The translations under genes and the position numbers were made by a program. Shown here piece after piece: positions 16,274-25,104 of a DNA stretch of 64,000 bases; positions within the stretch are counted from its first letter, which is position 1; each line of letters opens with the position of its first letter. This DNA is from CAXXOK01 sp964640955 (GTDB taxonomy: Bacteria > Bacillota > Clostridia > Christensenellales > Aristaeellaceae): positions 1-64,000 of the forward strand of contig CAZXJI010000019.1 in the NCBI GenBank assembly GCA_964640955.1, in the 5' to 3' direction. The notes under the pieces were generated by a model, which saw only the letters and a list, made by a program, of their open reading frames with translations, did no database searches and was not told the origin of the DNA.

Positions 16274-17761
16274 TCAGGCGGTGCCTTCCACGACGGGCGA
16301 AAGCCCCAGGTCACAGAGGGCCTCGTAAAAGGCGTTTTCAAACGCGGGCAGGGCGGTGTTCTTGACGATGGTAAACACCGCGTGCTCGCCGTAGCTGCAC
16401 AGCGAGCAGACCGCGCGGTTGCGCACGGGTGCGCCCAGCACGAAATCGAACTTCTCCACAAAGGGGCGCGCCTCCTCGGGGAGGGTAACGACCCCGAGGT
16501 TTGAAAACGTCGTGGTAAACACGCCGTCGCTCAGCCGCCCGTACAGCAGGTAGGCGATCGGGCGTTTGACGATCAGCGGAACGACGCGCAGGTATCTGAC
16601 CAGCTTGCGGGAGAGGGTCATGGTGCCGTCCAGGCTTTCCTTGGAGGTGCCGTCCGTCACCTGCCGGGCGATCTCCGGCAGGATATCGTCAAGCGTGGTG
16701 ATCCGCGACGGGTGCAGGCGGATGGAACAGTACATGCTGAAGTTGCGAAGCGTTTTGGACGGGTAAAACCTGCGCATGTTCACGGGCAGCTGCACCTGTA
16801 TCTTGCGTTTGCCGCCGTACGGTTCGGCGGCGGCCTTCAGCGCGAGCATCATGCAGCCCAACAGCAGCACCGTCACGGTAACGCTCTTTTCCCGCGCCTT
16901 TTCGAGAAGCGCCCCCACCGGCAGGTCGAAATGCAGGACTCGGCACGGCTTTTCCAGCGCGGGCAGGCCGCGCAGCTGCAGCGCCGACCGGTCGCCGAAG
17001 CCGTCCTTGACCGCGTGGGCGTCGGCCTTGAGAAAATCGTCCGCCCATTCGCAGGGGTCGGGCGTCTCGTCCAGCTTCAGCGCCCCCTCGCAGGGCGGAA
17101 CCGCGTGCCCTAGCAACCGCAGGTATTCCAAAAGCAGCGTGCGCAGGAATACCGTCGCGCCGGCGCCGTCGGTCAGCACGTGAAAAAACTCCACGCTCAC
17201 CCGGTTTTGATACCATACCACCCGAAAGGTGGGGGAACTGACGGCGTTGAGGCGTATAGGCGCGCAGGGCGGCTTGGTTTCGGGGCGCACGGCAAAGCGG
17301 CGCATCGCGCTGTCGATGTAGTGCCAGAACAGACCGCATTTGATGGTCGTGGCAAAGTAGGGAAAGCGGCGCATGGTGTAGGTCAGCGCCATCTGCAGTA
17401 TTTCCGGGGCGACGGGCCGGTTCAGGTAAAAGGAAAGGCGGAACATCATCATCCGCTTGAGGCCCATGCTCAGCGGATAAACCTTGGCCGCGGTATCCAG
17501 CGGATACCAGGCCGTGCGCTCGCGCAGGTAAAAATCGCTCAGCTGCGCGGGATCCAGCCGTTTCATGGCCTCCCGGAGGGGCACGCCGTGGTCGGCATAC
17601 CAGCGCAGCGCCAGTACGTGGTCCTCCATCAGCGGGGTTACGAAGCGCGGGTGCAGGTCGATCCGCGCGCGCACGTCGCCCAGGTACGGGGCCAGCACAG
17701 CCTGCTCCGCAGGGTCGAAACGCTGCTGCATGAACCGCATCCACGGTTGAACGGTCGCCAT
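16274..17761 (-). CDS. condensation-superfamily acyltransferase (alcohol acetyltransferase-like)
   Basis: 495 aa from the ATG at 17761, which follows GGAGGGG. It has the two-lobed layout of condensation/acyltransferase proteins with the catalytic motif H194-x3-D198-G199 (FFHVLTDGAG). The second lobe has QLPVNMRRFYPSKTLRNFS and FSNLGVVTLPEE, typical of PapA/AATase-like enzymes. It probably transfers an acyl group to an alcohol or sugar; no carrier domain is present. It forms an operon with the DUF6320 protein, read from its own promoter (17804-17832). A link to the neighbouring surface-glycan operon is possible but not shown. Confidence 0.75.
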   Translation of the reverse strand: MATVQPWMRFMQQRFDPAEQAVLAPYLGDVRARIDLHPRFVTPLMEDHVLALRWYADHGVPLREAMKRLDPAQLSDFYLRERTAWYPLDTAAKVYPLSMGLKRMMMFRLSFYLNRPVAPEILQMALTYTMRRFPYFATTIKCGLFWHYIDSAMRRFAVRPETKPPCAPIRLNAVSSPTFRVVWYQNRVSVEFFHVLTDGAGATVFLRTLLLEYLRLLGHAVPPCEGALKLDETPDPCEWADDFLKADAHAVKDGFGDRSALQLRGLPALEKPCRVLHFDLPVGALLEKAREKSVTVTVLLLGCMMLALKAAAEPYGGKRKIQVQLPVNMRRFYPSKTLRNFSMYCSIRLHPSRITTLDDILPEIARQVTDGTSKESLDGTMTLSRKLVRYLRVVPLIVKRPIAYLLYGRLSDGVFTTTFSNLGVVTLPEEARPFVEKFDFVLGAPVRNRAVCSLCSYGEHAVFTIVKNTALPAFENAFYEALCDLGLSPVVEGTA

Positions 17762-17803
17762 CAAACCCCTCCTTGCGCCGCGCACGGGGCGGCCGCTACG
17801 CAA

Positions 17804-17832
17804 AGTATGCGACCTGCGCGAAAGCGCGTCAA
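17804..17832 (-). promoter_or_regulatory. sigma-A promoter of acyltransferase-DUF6320 operon
   Basis: Minus strand TTGACG (17827-17832), 17-base spacer, CATACT (17804-17809). Confidence 0.7.
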
Positions 17833-17875
17833 GCGGTGCGGGCGGTTGTTGCAATTGCGTCGCCTGCGCGGCGGA

Positions 17876-18901
17876 TCAAAACCGGATGATCTTCCGCACG
17901 AAGCGATAGCCGCCCACCAGGGTGCTGCGGCCCGCCTTGCCCGGCAGGGCCGAGGCGCGGCCCAGGGGATTGCGGCGCAGCTTCAGGTAGAGCGTCTCGT
18001 CAAAATCGCGGATGACCTGCCACATGTGGCGGTTCATGGCGAGGCTCTCCTCCGTGCCCTTGATGTACTGCAGCGCCGAGGTCGTGGCCAGCAGCCCCGC
18101 GCAGTTGTTGAGCATATACCCGCACAGGCTCTTGGGCAGGGCCTTGAGCTGCGCGTACGTATAGCAGGTCGCCACCTTCTCGGTCATCAGGCTGATCTGG
18201 TCCAGCCTGCGCAGGATGTTCTCCTCCACGATGGATTGGTCCGCCCGGCCGATGAAATAGCCGTAGAGCGGCTCATCCAGATAGTAGACGCTTTTGGTGT
18301 AGGGCAGCGGCTGATAAATGTAGAGGTTGTCCTCGTAAAAGGTGTGCTTGGGCAGGGCGAGCGGTATCTCCCGGAGGAGCTCGGTGCGGTAGATGAGCGA
18401 ATGGATCATAAACTGCTTGTGCACGGGAAAACGGCGCATTTCCTCCCAGCTTTGCACCTTGCCCGGCTTCATGCACACACGGTAATGCACCGAAAATACG
18501 GCTTCCTTGTCGATCTGGTCGTACACGTAATCGTTCACGATCAGGTCGATCTGCCGGCCCTTGCCGCTGTGTTCCCGCAGTACGTCCATGAGCTTTTTGA
18601 GCGCATCCGCGTCCAGCCGGTCGTCGGAGTCCACCACCTTGAAGTACAGGCCCTGCGCGCGGGCAAGCCCCTGGTTGATCCCCTCGCCGTGCCCGCCGTT
18701 TTCCTGGTGCACCACCCGGACGATATCGGGGTATCTCGCCGCATACCGGTCGGCGATCGCGCCGGTTCCGTCGGTCGAGCCGTCGTCGATGATGATCACG
18801 TCCAGTTCCGCGCCGCCCGGCAGCAGCGAGTCCACGCAGCGCTCCATGTAGGCTGCCGAATTGTAGCAGGGCACGGTGACCGTCAATAGCTTCATGGGCA
18901 T
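17876..18901 (-). CDS. glycosyltransferase family 2
   Basis: 341 aa with a GT-A fold: TVTVPCYNSAAYMERCVDSLL at the N-terminus (short part), IIIDDGSTDGT, then the DxD-type VVDSDDRLD (about 92-99) for nucleotide-sugar/metal binding. The C-terminal half is mixed helical and may mediate acceptor or membrane contact; no clear TM helix. It is the last gene of the operon starting at 23315 and would add a sugar to a cell-surface polymer. MPMKLL leaves two ATG choices; AAGGA fits the first. Confidence 0.88.
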   Translation of the reverse strand: MPMKLLTVTVPCYNSAAYMERCVDSLLPGGAELDVIIIDDGSTDGTGAIADRYAARYPDIVRVVHQENGGHGEGINQGLARAQGLYFKVVDSDDRLDADALKKLMDVLREHSGKGRQIDLIVNDYVYDQIDKEAVFSVHYRVCMKPGKVQSWEEMRRFPVHKQFMIHSLIYRTELLREIPLALPKHTFYEDNLYIYQPLPYTKSVYYLDEPLYGYFIGRADQSIVEENILRRLDQISLMTEKVATCYTYAQLKALPKSLCGYMLNNCAGLLATTSALQYIKGTEESLAMNRHMWQVIRDFDETLYLKLRRNPLGRASALPGKAGRSTLVGGYRFVRKIIRF

Positions 18902-18922
18902 CTCTTCCTTTTCCGGGCGCCT

Positions 18923-20062
18923 TTATGCGTCCGTCAGCCGCCGCGCCGTTTCCAGCGCGCGGGAGACGATGGCGTCGATATTGTAGTAGCGGTATTCCGC
19001 CAGCCGGCCGAGCAGGGTGAGCTTTTGGCAGCGGTCGGCCTGTTCGCGGTAGGCGGCGTAGCGCCGGGCGCTTTGTTCGTCGGGAATCGGGTAATAGGGC
19101 GTGTCGCCCTCGCCGCAGGCGCGCGGGTACTCCCTGGCGATGGTCGTCACCCCGGCAAGCTTCTGCCCCGTCAGCTTCTTAAACTCGGTGATCCTCGTGT
19201 ACGCCTCGCTGACCGTGTAGTTCACCACGCCCGCGGGCTGGTATTCGTCCTTTGCGTACGTTTCGAACGCAAAATCCAGCGTGCGGTAGGGCAGCCTGCC
19301 CAGCCGGCACCCCGTCAGCTCGTCCAGCGAACCGGTATAGATCACCGGCTCGGCGCAGGGCGCGCCGTCCAAAAGCAGGGTGTCGCCGTCCAGCCGGAAA
19401 CGCCCGCAGGCATCCGCGCCCAGCCGTACCCGGATGCCCGGATGGTCGAGCATCCGGGTGAACAGCGCCGTGTAGCCGTCAAGCGGCATGCCCTGGTACG
19501 GATCCTGAAAATAGCCGCAATCCTCCCCCACCACCACGGGCACGCGCGCCATCGCCGCCGGGTCCAGCCTGTCCGGCTCGCGATCCCACTGCTTCCGGGT
19601 ATAATAGCGGAAGATGTTGTCGTATACGTATTCGGCCAGTTCCCGCAGTTCCGGCTCCCCGCGCCTGAGCAGGTCGAGGATGGGCACCCGCTCGCCCTCG
19701 CGGTACGCGGCGCGCAGCGCCTGTTCCATCCGCGCGGCTTTGGGCGCGTCAAACGCCATGCGAAGCGACACCAGGTTGAAGGGCACCGGCAAAAGCTTTC
19801 CGTGCACGTCGGCCAGCACCCGGTGACGCAGGGGGTACCACGCGGTGAAACGGCCTAAAAAGGCGTAGGCCGCTTCGTCCCGCGTGTGGAAGATATGCGG
19901 CCCGTAGCGGTGCACCAGCACCCCCGCCGCGTCCGTCTCATCGTAGGTGTTGCCGGCGATGTGCGGCCGCTTTTCCAGCACCGTCACCTCCGCGCCGCTC
20001 TCCGCCAGCGCGCGCGCCGCGGTGCAGCCCGCGGGCCCCGCGCCGACGACCCAATACCGCAT
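18923..20062 (-). CDS. glf: UDP-galactopyranose mutase
   Basis: 379 aa, the normal length. It converts UDP-galactopyranose to UDP-galactofuranose. The N-terminal FAD-binding motif is VVGAGPAGCTAARALAESG, followed by EKRPHIAGNTYD; the family block YGPHIFHT is present at ~54-61, with NIFRYYTRKQW and a C-terminal YRYYNIDAI. The second ATG (20062) is chosen because GGAAAGGGG lies upstream; the earlier ATG overlaps that SD. It lies within the glycan operon, which implies the surface polymer contains galactofuranose. Confidence 0.92.
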   Translation of the reverse strand: MRYWVVGAGPAGCTAARALAESGAEVTVLEKRPHIAGNTYDETDAAGVLVHRYGPHIFHTRDEAAYAFLGRFTAWYPLRHRVLADVHGKLLPVPFNLVSLRMAFDAPKAARMEQALRAAYREGERVPILDLLRRGEPELRELAEYVYDNIFRYYTRKQWDREPDRLDPAAMARVPVVVGEDCGYFQDPYQGMPLDGYTALFTRMLDHPGIRVRLGADACGRFRLDGDTLLLDGAPCAEPVIYTGSLDELTGCRLGRLPYRTLDFAFETYAKDEYQPAGVVNYTVSEAYTRITEFKKLTGQKLAGVTTIAREYPRACGEGDTPYYPIPDEQSARRYAAYREQADRCQKLTLLGRLAEYRYYNIDAIVSRALETARRLTDA

Positions 20063-20107
20063 ACACCCGCCCCTTTCCATATCGTGATGGGTTCCCGTCC
20101 GTCGGCT

Positions 20108-21946
20108 TTACGGCGTTTCGACCGCCAGGTGACGCCGGTAATACTCGATCCCTTCGAACGCCGTGAGCCACGGGGGCTTTTCGCCGTCCGTGCGGCACAG
20201 CGCGCCGCCGTCCAGGTAATACAGGCAGTTCACGAACGTCGTGTGCGTCTCCAGCTCGCGCAGGGCTTTCATGTAGGCGGGGCCGTCCCAGCCCGCGAGG
20301 GTGAACAACCGCGTCATGAGCAACGCCGGGCTCAGCCGCCCGCCGTCGCCCGTAAACGCGTCGCCCAGCAGCGTCTTGGCCGCGTCGTTGGCCCAGATGA
20401 GGTACGGCGTGCAGTAATAGTTATAGAAGCCTTCCTCCGTCTCGCGATCCAGCGATATCCCGAACATCTCGTAAGTGGAATTGTTGTCGCCCCACCACGG
20501 ATTGTGGTCGCCGAAGATTACCACGATCACCGGCCGCTGCAAATCGCGGAAGGCATCCACGAATTTCGAAAGCTGCCGCCCCGTATCGGCGACGCCGCTT
20601 AAGTAATTGTTGGCGATGTTGTAGTCCGCCTCGTCGTAGCCGTCCCGCCAGGGCAGGTAAACGGCGTCGTACGCGGGTTGTGTGGAATAGGGGCCGTGGT
20701 TTTGGTAGGTGACGCTGAAGCTGAAAACGGGCGTTCCGTCCGCCGCGGCCTCGCGGTAATGCCCGATCACACCGCTTAGAAAATCCGCGTCCGAAGCGAT
20801 GCCGTCATCCTCGGCATACGTCCGGTAGGTGTCCTCCCGGAAGCGGCAGGAAGCGAAACCCAGGGATTCGCAGACGTTTTTGCGGTTGTAGAACCACTCG
20901 TAACCCGGGTGGTCGAACAGGCAGGCGTAACCCTGCCTGCGGAAATACCATACGAAGCTGTCCTGCCGCACGCGGATGTTCTCCGTCGGGTCGGTTTCCC
21001 CCGTTAAAAAGGCGCGTTCGGTGTTGATGGTCCCGCCGGCGAAGATATTGGTAACCAGCTGCCCCGCGTAGCTCTCTTCCCGCAGCGCATGCCAGTCCGC
21101 GTAAGGGTCGGTTTCGAAGGTGAGCGCGTCAAACGAACTGAAATCGTTGAACGCCTCCAGCATCACGGCGACGATGTCCGCCTTCTGCGCGGCCGGGATA
21201 TCATCCTGGGCGTACGAGGCCAGCGCAGCGCCGGCCTCCGCCGCATCGTAGCCCTCGGGCGGGGTGTCCGCCGCATCCGCCACGCTGTGCAGGAACGGGT
21301 ACAGCACGCCGTGCGCGGTGTAGGATTGCGTAGGCATCCACGCGCAGGCCATGCCCGTTTCGGCGTACAGCGCTTCGCTGGGCGCCATCAGCCCCGCGTA
21401 GCCGGCCAGCACCGCCGCGCAGGCCGCGACGCCCCACAGGCGCGTCCGCGCCTTCAGTCTCGGGGCCCTGCGACACCAAAGCCACAATAGCGCGCACACC
21501 GCGACGGCCGCAACCGTTACGGCAATCACCCCGGCCGTCGGCCGCACGTCGTAGCGGCCGGTCATGGCTCCGGCTTCGCCCGCCAGCCGCAGATCGGCAA
21601 ACATCAGCGGGTCGCCGCGTAAAACCAGCTTGTAATAATTGACGAAGGAAAGCGCCAGCGCCGGAAGCGCCGCCAGCGTGAAGGCGGCGGCGGCGCTCGA
21701 AAGCGCGAAATACGCAAGCCCCATCCATCCGGCGACCGGAAGCCAGTTGCATATAAACGTCAGCGGCCGCTCGAAAAAGTCGAACGTCGCGCGCCAGTCG
21801 GCCGTTGCGGAGGAAAAGCGGAGGGTCGCAAACGTCAGTCCCACGCTGCACAGCCCCAGCGCGACGAGGGCGGCATACCGCGGGCACGGGCGTATTCCGC
21901 CTTCGTTCCCGCCCGTACCGGCAGGCCCCTTCACCTTCGCGCCCAT
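20108..21946 (-). CDS. LTA synthase/phosphoglycerol transferase-like membrane sulfatase
   Basis: 612 aa. Four to five N-terminal TM helices (to about residue 190) precede an extracellular alkaline-phosphatase/sulfatase domain (about 250-560). The likely nucleophile Thr is in GGTINTERAFLTG at ~305-317; metal ligands are expected in KADIVAVMLEAF at the start of the domain and in the VIFGDHNPWWGD motif. VTYQNHGPY is also a family block. It probably transfers phosphoglycerol or a similar group onto a surface polymer or lipid. It starts one base from the stop of the upstream GT2, so the two are coupled. Confidence 0.85.
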   Translation of the reverse strand: MGAKVKGPAGTGGNEGGIRPCPRYAALVALGLCSVGLTFATLRFSSATADWRATFDFFERPLTFICNWLPVAGWMGLAYFALSSAAAAFTLAALPALALSFVNYYKLVLRGDPLMFADLRLAGEAGAMTGRYDVRPTAGVIAVTVAAVAVCALLWLWCRRAPRLKARTRLWGVAACAAVLAGYAGLMAPSEALYAETGMACAWMPTQSYTAHGVLYPFLHSVADAADTPPEGYDAAEAGAALASYAQDDIPAAQKADIVAVMLEAFNDFSSFDALTFETDPYADWHALREESYAGQLVTNIFAGGTINTERAFLTGETDPTENIRVRQDSFVWYFRRQGYACLFDHPGYEWFYNRKNVCESLGFASCRFREDTYRTYAEDDGIASDADFLSGVIGHYREAAADGTPVFSFSVTYQNHGPYSTQPAYDAVYLPWRDGYDEADYNIANNYLSGVADTGRQLSKFVDAFRDLQRPVIVVIFGDHNPWWGDNNSTYEMFGISLDRETEEGFYNYYCTPYLIWANDAAKTLLGDAFTGDGGRLSPALLMTRLFTLAGWDGPAYMKALRELETHTTFVNCLYYLDGGALCRTDGEKPPWLTAFEGIEYYRRHLAVETP

Positions 21947-21947
21947 G

Positions 21948-23315
21948 TCAGATGGGGTAGCTGTTCTCCGCCGTGTTCAGCGCCCGGCCGGAGCTTTCCG
22001 CGCGGGCGTCGTAAAGGCACCCTTCGTGCGGCGCGTTGATCCTGTGCGTGGTCTTGACCCACACCTTCTGGTGGCGGAAACGGAACAGCCCCCAGATCTG
22101 CGCGACCGCGACGATGACGGTGTTGATGGCGAGGCTCAGGACGTTTTTAAACAGCGACAGCGGCCGGAACCGCTCGCGGTTGTCCATCCAGTCCGCCACG
22201 TAGAACAGGATGATGAACGAGTACAGGAAAATCAGCAGGCTCGGGTAATTGACCTTCAGCCAATCCGCGAAGGTGATGACCGTCTCGGCCTGCGGCAGGA
22301 TGCCCGTCCAGCCGAACACCTGCAGCACGAGGCTCAGCGCCAGCTGAATGATAAGGATAATGAAGGGCGTCAGGCTGTACACGTAAAGAAACGTGCTTAA
22401 AAACTCGCCGAAGCCGATGCGCTTTTCCCTCAGCGCCCGGAAAATGCGGCGCGTGTTTTTGAAGCAGACGAACCAGTGCCCCTGCGCCCAGCGGATGCGC
22501 TGCCGGAGGCTTGCGCGCCAGCGGGTGGGTTTTTCGTCGTAAATGCGCACATTGTTGTTCCAGAGGATGCGCTTGCCCTCGCAGGTGGCTTCCACCTGGA
22601 GCTCAAAGTCCTCCGTCAGGCTCATGGCCGTCCAGCCGCCGCGCTTCTGCAGGTAATCCGCGCGCACCGCGAAGCCCGTGCCGCCCACCACGCAGTTGAT
22701 GCCGATGCGGCTTTTGGCGTACTGGAAAAAGCGGTTGGTGATGGTGTAGCTCATATAGTAATAGAGCGCCACGAGCCCTTTTTTATTCTTGCATCCCAGG
22801 TAGCACTGCACGATGTCCGCCTCGGGATGGTCCAGAAACTGGCTGTTGACCTCGCGGAACATGTTGACGTCGATGCGGTTGTCCGCGTCGAAGAACATGA
22901 CCAGGTCGTACTTGCTGCCGTACCCTTCCAGCGTCTCCAGCGCCTTTTGCAGCACGATGGGCTTGCCGGTGGGGGTGTCGGGGCCGTCCTTACGGCTGAC
23001 CAGGACGTTGGCGCCCATGCCGCGGGCGATCTCGGCGGTGCGGTCGTCGCAGTTGTCCGCGAGAATGTAGAAATCGTACAGTTCCTTGGGATAATCCATG
23101 GACTGCAGGTTTTCCACGATGCCGGAAATGACGGCCTCCTCGTTATGGGCAGGCACGAGCACGAGGTATTTCAGTTTCGGATCGTGGTCGCGGTAGTCCT
23201 TCGTCTGGCGTTTGAAGCCGAAAACACTGATGTAAAGCTGATAGACGATAATCAAAATCAGCCAAAGGGTCATTGCCCAGTAGATCGCCCCGATGGCCGC
23301 GCTGATAACGTGCAC
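21948..23315 (-). CDS. membrane glycosyltransferase family 2 (cellulose synthase-like)
   Basis: 455 aa. Layout: one N-terminal TM helix (7-30), a cytosolic GT2 domain (50-285), then four C-terminal TM helices. Catalytic signs are FFDADN (DxD), LTEDFE (TED) and QRIRW (QxxRW), the full processive-synthase set. It is the first gene of the glycan operon; start is GTG (23315) with GGGAGG ten bases upstream. It probably elongates or flips a polysaccharide whose other steps are carried out by the sulfatase, glf and second GT2 downstream. Confidence 0.9.
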   Translation of the reverse strand: MHVISAAIGAIYWAMTLWLILIIVYQLYISVFGFKRQTKDYRDHDPKLKYLVLVPAHNEEAVISGIVENLQSMDYPKELYDFYILADNCDDRTAEIARGMGANVLVSRKDGPDTPTGKPIVLQKALETLEGYGSKYDLVMFFDADNRIDVNMFREVNSQFLDHPEADIVQCYLGCKNKKGLVALYYYMSYTITNRFFQYAKSRIGINCVVGGTGFAVRADYLQKRGGWTAMSLTEDFELQVEATCEGKRILWNNNVRIYDEKPTRWRASLRQRIRWAQGHWFVCFKNTRRIFRALREKRIGFGEFLSTFLYVYSLTPFIILIIQLALSLVLQVFGWTGILPQAETVITFADWLKVNYPSLLIFLYSFIILFYVADWMDNRERFRPLSLFKNVLSLAINTVIVAVAQIWGLFRFRHQKVWVKTTHRINAPHEGCLYDARAESSGRALNTAENSYPI

Positions 23316-23360
23316 CGTTGGACTGCCTCCCGTTCACCGTCGCGTATGGTTAAACATCTT

Positions 23361-23389
23361 CTTATACACTACCGCGAGAGAAAAGTCAA
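23361..23389 (-). promoter_or_regulatory. sigma-A promoter of surface-glycan operon
   Basis: Minus strand TTGACT (23384-23389), 17-base spacer, TATAAG (23361-23366). The -35 box overlaps the stop codon region of the nucleoside kinase gene upstream. Confidence 0.75.
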
Positions 23390-25071
23390 TGCCGGTCGTA
23401 GAACGTACATTCGCCGATAAACTCCCGAAGGATGCTCAGCGGGGGAATCTCGTTTAGCACGTCGTCCTCCACGGGCAGGAAGTATTGCAGGAATTTCAAT
23501 AGCCGGTGCGCCACCAGCGCCTGCGGTTCGGAGACGGGGATGCGGGAAAGCAGGCCGAAGCTCGCGCGCTTCAGGATGGGCAGCTCGTAATGCAGGGACG
23601 TGTTGAACATCACGTCGGCCTTCTCCTGGTTGGGAAAAATCCATTTTTCTTCTCCGGCGCGGACGCTGGGCCACATGTCGATGGTCTTTTGCGGGCTGGT
23701 GCCGCGGAAGCGCGCGTCCCGAGTGATGCGGCGGAGCAGGCGCACGTCGGTGGTGCGGATGCGGTTGTGGTTGTCCAGGTTAATGCAGGGCAGGGCGCTG
23801 ACGTACACGCCGTAGGTCAGCTGTTCGGGCAGTTCGCAGGTCACGCGGTCGTTGAGCGCGTGGATGCCTTCCAGTATCAGCGGGCCGTTGCCGCTCAGGG
23901 TCATGGGCAGCGTTTCGGTCCTGCGCGCGCCGCTGATAAAGTCGAACAGCGGCATCTGCGCCGTTTCCCCGGCGAGCAGCGTCTCGATGCATTCGCTCAG
24001 GTGCGCTATGTCCAGCGCCTCCACGTTTTCCAGGTCGGCAACGCCGTCCGGCCCGGTGGGGATGTCGTCGCGGTCCTTATAAAAATCGTCCAGGGAAACC
24101 AGCTGCGGGCGTTTGCCCATCACCTGCAGGTGCACGGCCAGCCGGTGGGCGAAGGTGGTCTTGCCGCTGGAGGAAGGGCCGAAGATCAGCACGATCATCG
24201 CGTTGCGGGTGACGATCTCGTCGGCGATATGCGCGATGGATTTGTCGTGCAGGGCCTCGTTGACGCGGATGAACTCCCGCATCTTGCGCTGCTCGATCAT
24301 GCGGTTGACGTCGGCAATGTTGTTGGCCCCCAGGATCGCGCACCATTCCTGCGACTCGTTGAATACCCGGAGGTGCTTGGGGCGCGGCTGGTAGGGCGCG
24401 GGCCTGTCCGGCTGCTGCGGCGAGGGCATGCGCACCACCATGCCCGGAAAGTGCGGCCGCAGCGCGAAGTGCGTAAGGTATCCGGTGGAAGGGGTCATTG
24501 CCCCGTAAAAATACTCCCGCATCGTGCCGATGTGGTACATCGGGATGGTTTCCCCCGGCCGGTAGGCGAGAATCTCCGCCTTGTCGGGGTAGTTGTTGGC
24601 GCTGAAGTAGGCAATCGCCTGCTCCCGCGTCCACAATTCCCGCTCGAAGGGCAGGTCGTCCTTCACCAGCCTGCGCATTTCCGCCTCGATCGCGCGCACC
24701 GTGTCCCGTTCCATATCCTCCCCGACCGCCCGGAGGTACACCCCGTACCCCACGGAATTGAGGAAGCGGATGCGCATGTCGGGGTAGAGGCGGTGGATGG
24801 CCAGCAGCAGCAAAAACCGCAGCGAGCGCTCGTATACGCGCCGGCCTTCCTCGTCGCGGTACGTGAGCCCCGTAAGCTTCGCATCCTGCAAAAGCGGGGC
24901 GCTCAGCTCCATGCACATGCCGCCCCGCATGGCGCAAAGCAGCCCTTCCGTTTCATCCTCCGCGAGGGCGCGTATCGCGTCCAGCGTTCGGGTGCCCCGG
25001 GGAAAAGCGGCTTCCTTGCCGCCGTAGGAGACCCGGACGGTAGCGGGCATCGGTTCCGTGGCATTCGTCAT
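23386..25071 (-). CDS. nucleoside (uridine) kinase with TGS/ThrRS-like N-terminus
   Basis: 561 aa. The N-terminus (~10-70) is a TGS-like domain; residues ~75-190 resemble the threonyl-tRNA synthetase second additional domain (MERDTVRAIEAEMRRLVKDDLPFER, short part). The C-terminal kinase has a P-loop GPSSSGKTT (~295-303), then SLDDFYKDRDDIP and EGIHALND as in PRK/uridine kinases. This fused layout is well known in Clostridia. It probably phosphorylates uridine or another nucleoside for salvage. No aminoacylation core is present, so it is not a tRNA synthetase. Confidence 0.88.
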   Translation of the reverse strand: MTNATEPMPATVRVSYGGKEAAFPRGTRTLDAIRALAEDETEGLLCAMRGGMCMELSAPLLQDAKLTGLTYRDEEGRRVYERSLRFLLLLAIHRLYPDMRIRFLNSVGYGVYLRAVGEDMERDTVRAIEAEMRRLVKDDLPFERELWTREQAIAYFSANNYPDKAEILAYRPGETIPMYHIGTMREYFYGAMTPSTGYLTHFALRPHFPGMVVRMPSPQQPDRPAPYQPRPKHLRVFNESQEWCAILGANNIADVNRMIEQRKMREFIRVNEALHDKSIAHIADEIVTRNAMIVLIFGPSSSGKTTFAHRLAVHLQVMGKRPQLVSLDDFYKDRDDIPTGPDGVADLENVEALDIAHLSECIETLLAGETAQMPLFDFISGARRTETLPMTLSGNGPLILEGIHALNDRVTCELPEQLTYGVYVSALPCINLDNHNRIRTTDVRLLRRITRDARFRGTSPQKTIDMWPSVRAGEEKWIFPNQEKADVMFNTSLHYELPILKRASFGLLSRIPVSEPQALVAHRLLKFLQYFLPVEDDVLNEIPPLSILREFIGECTFYDRH

Positions 25072-25104
25072 GGTTTGCCTCCGTATGGTTTCGCGCGCCG
25101 CGGC

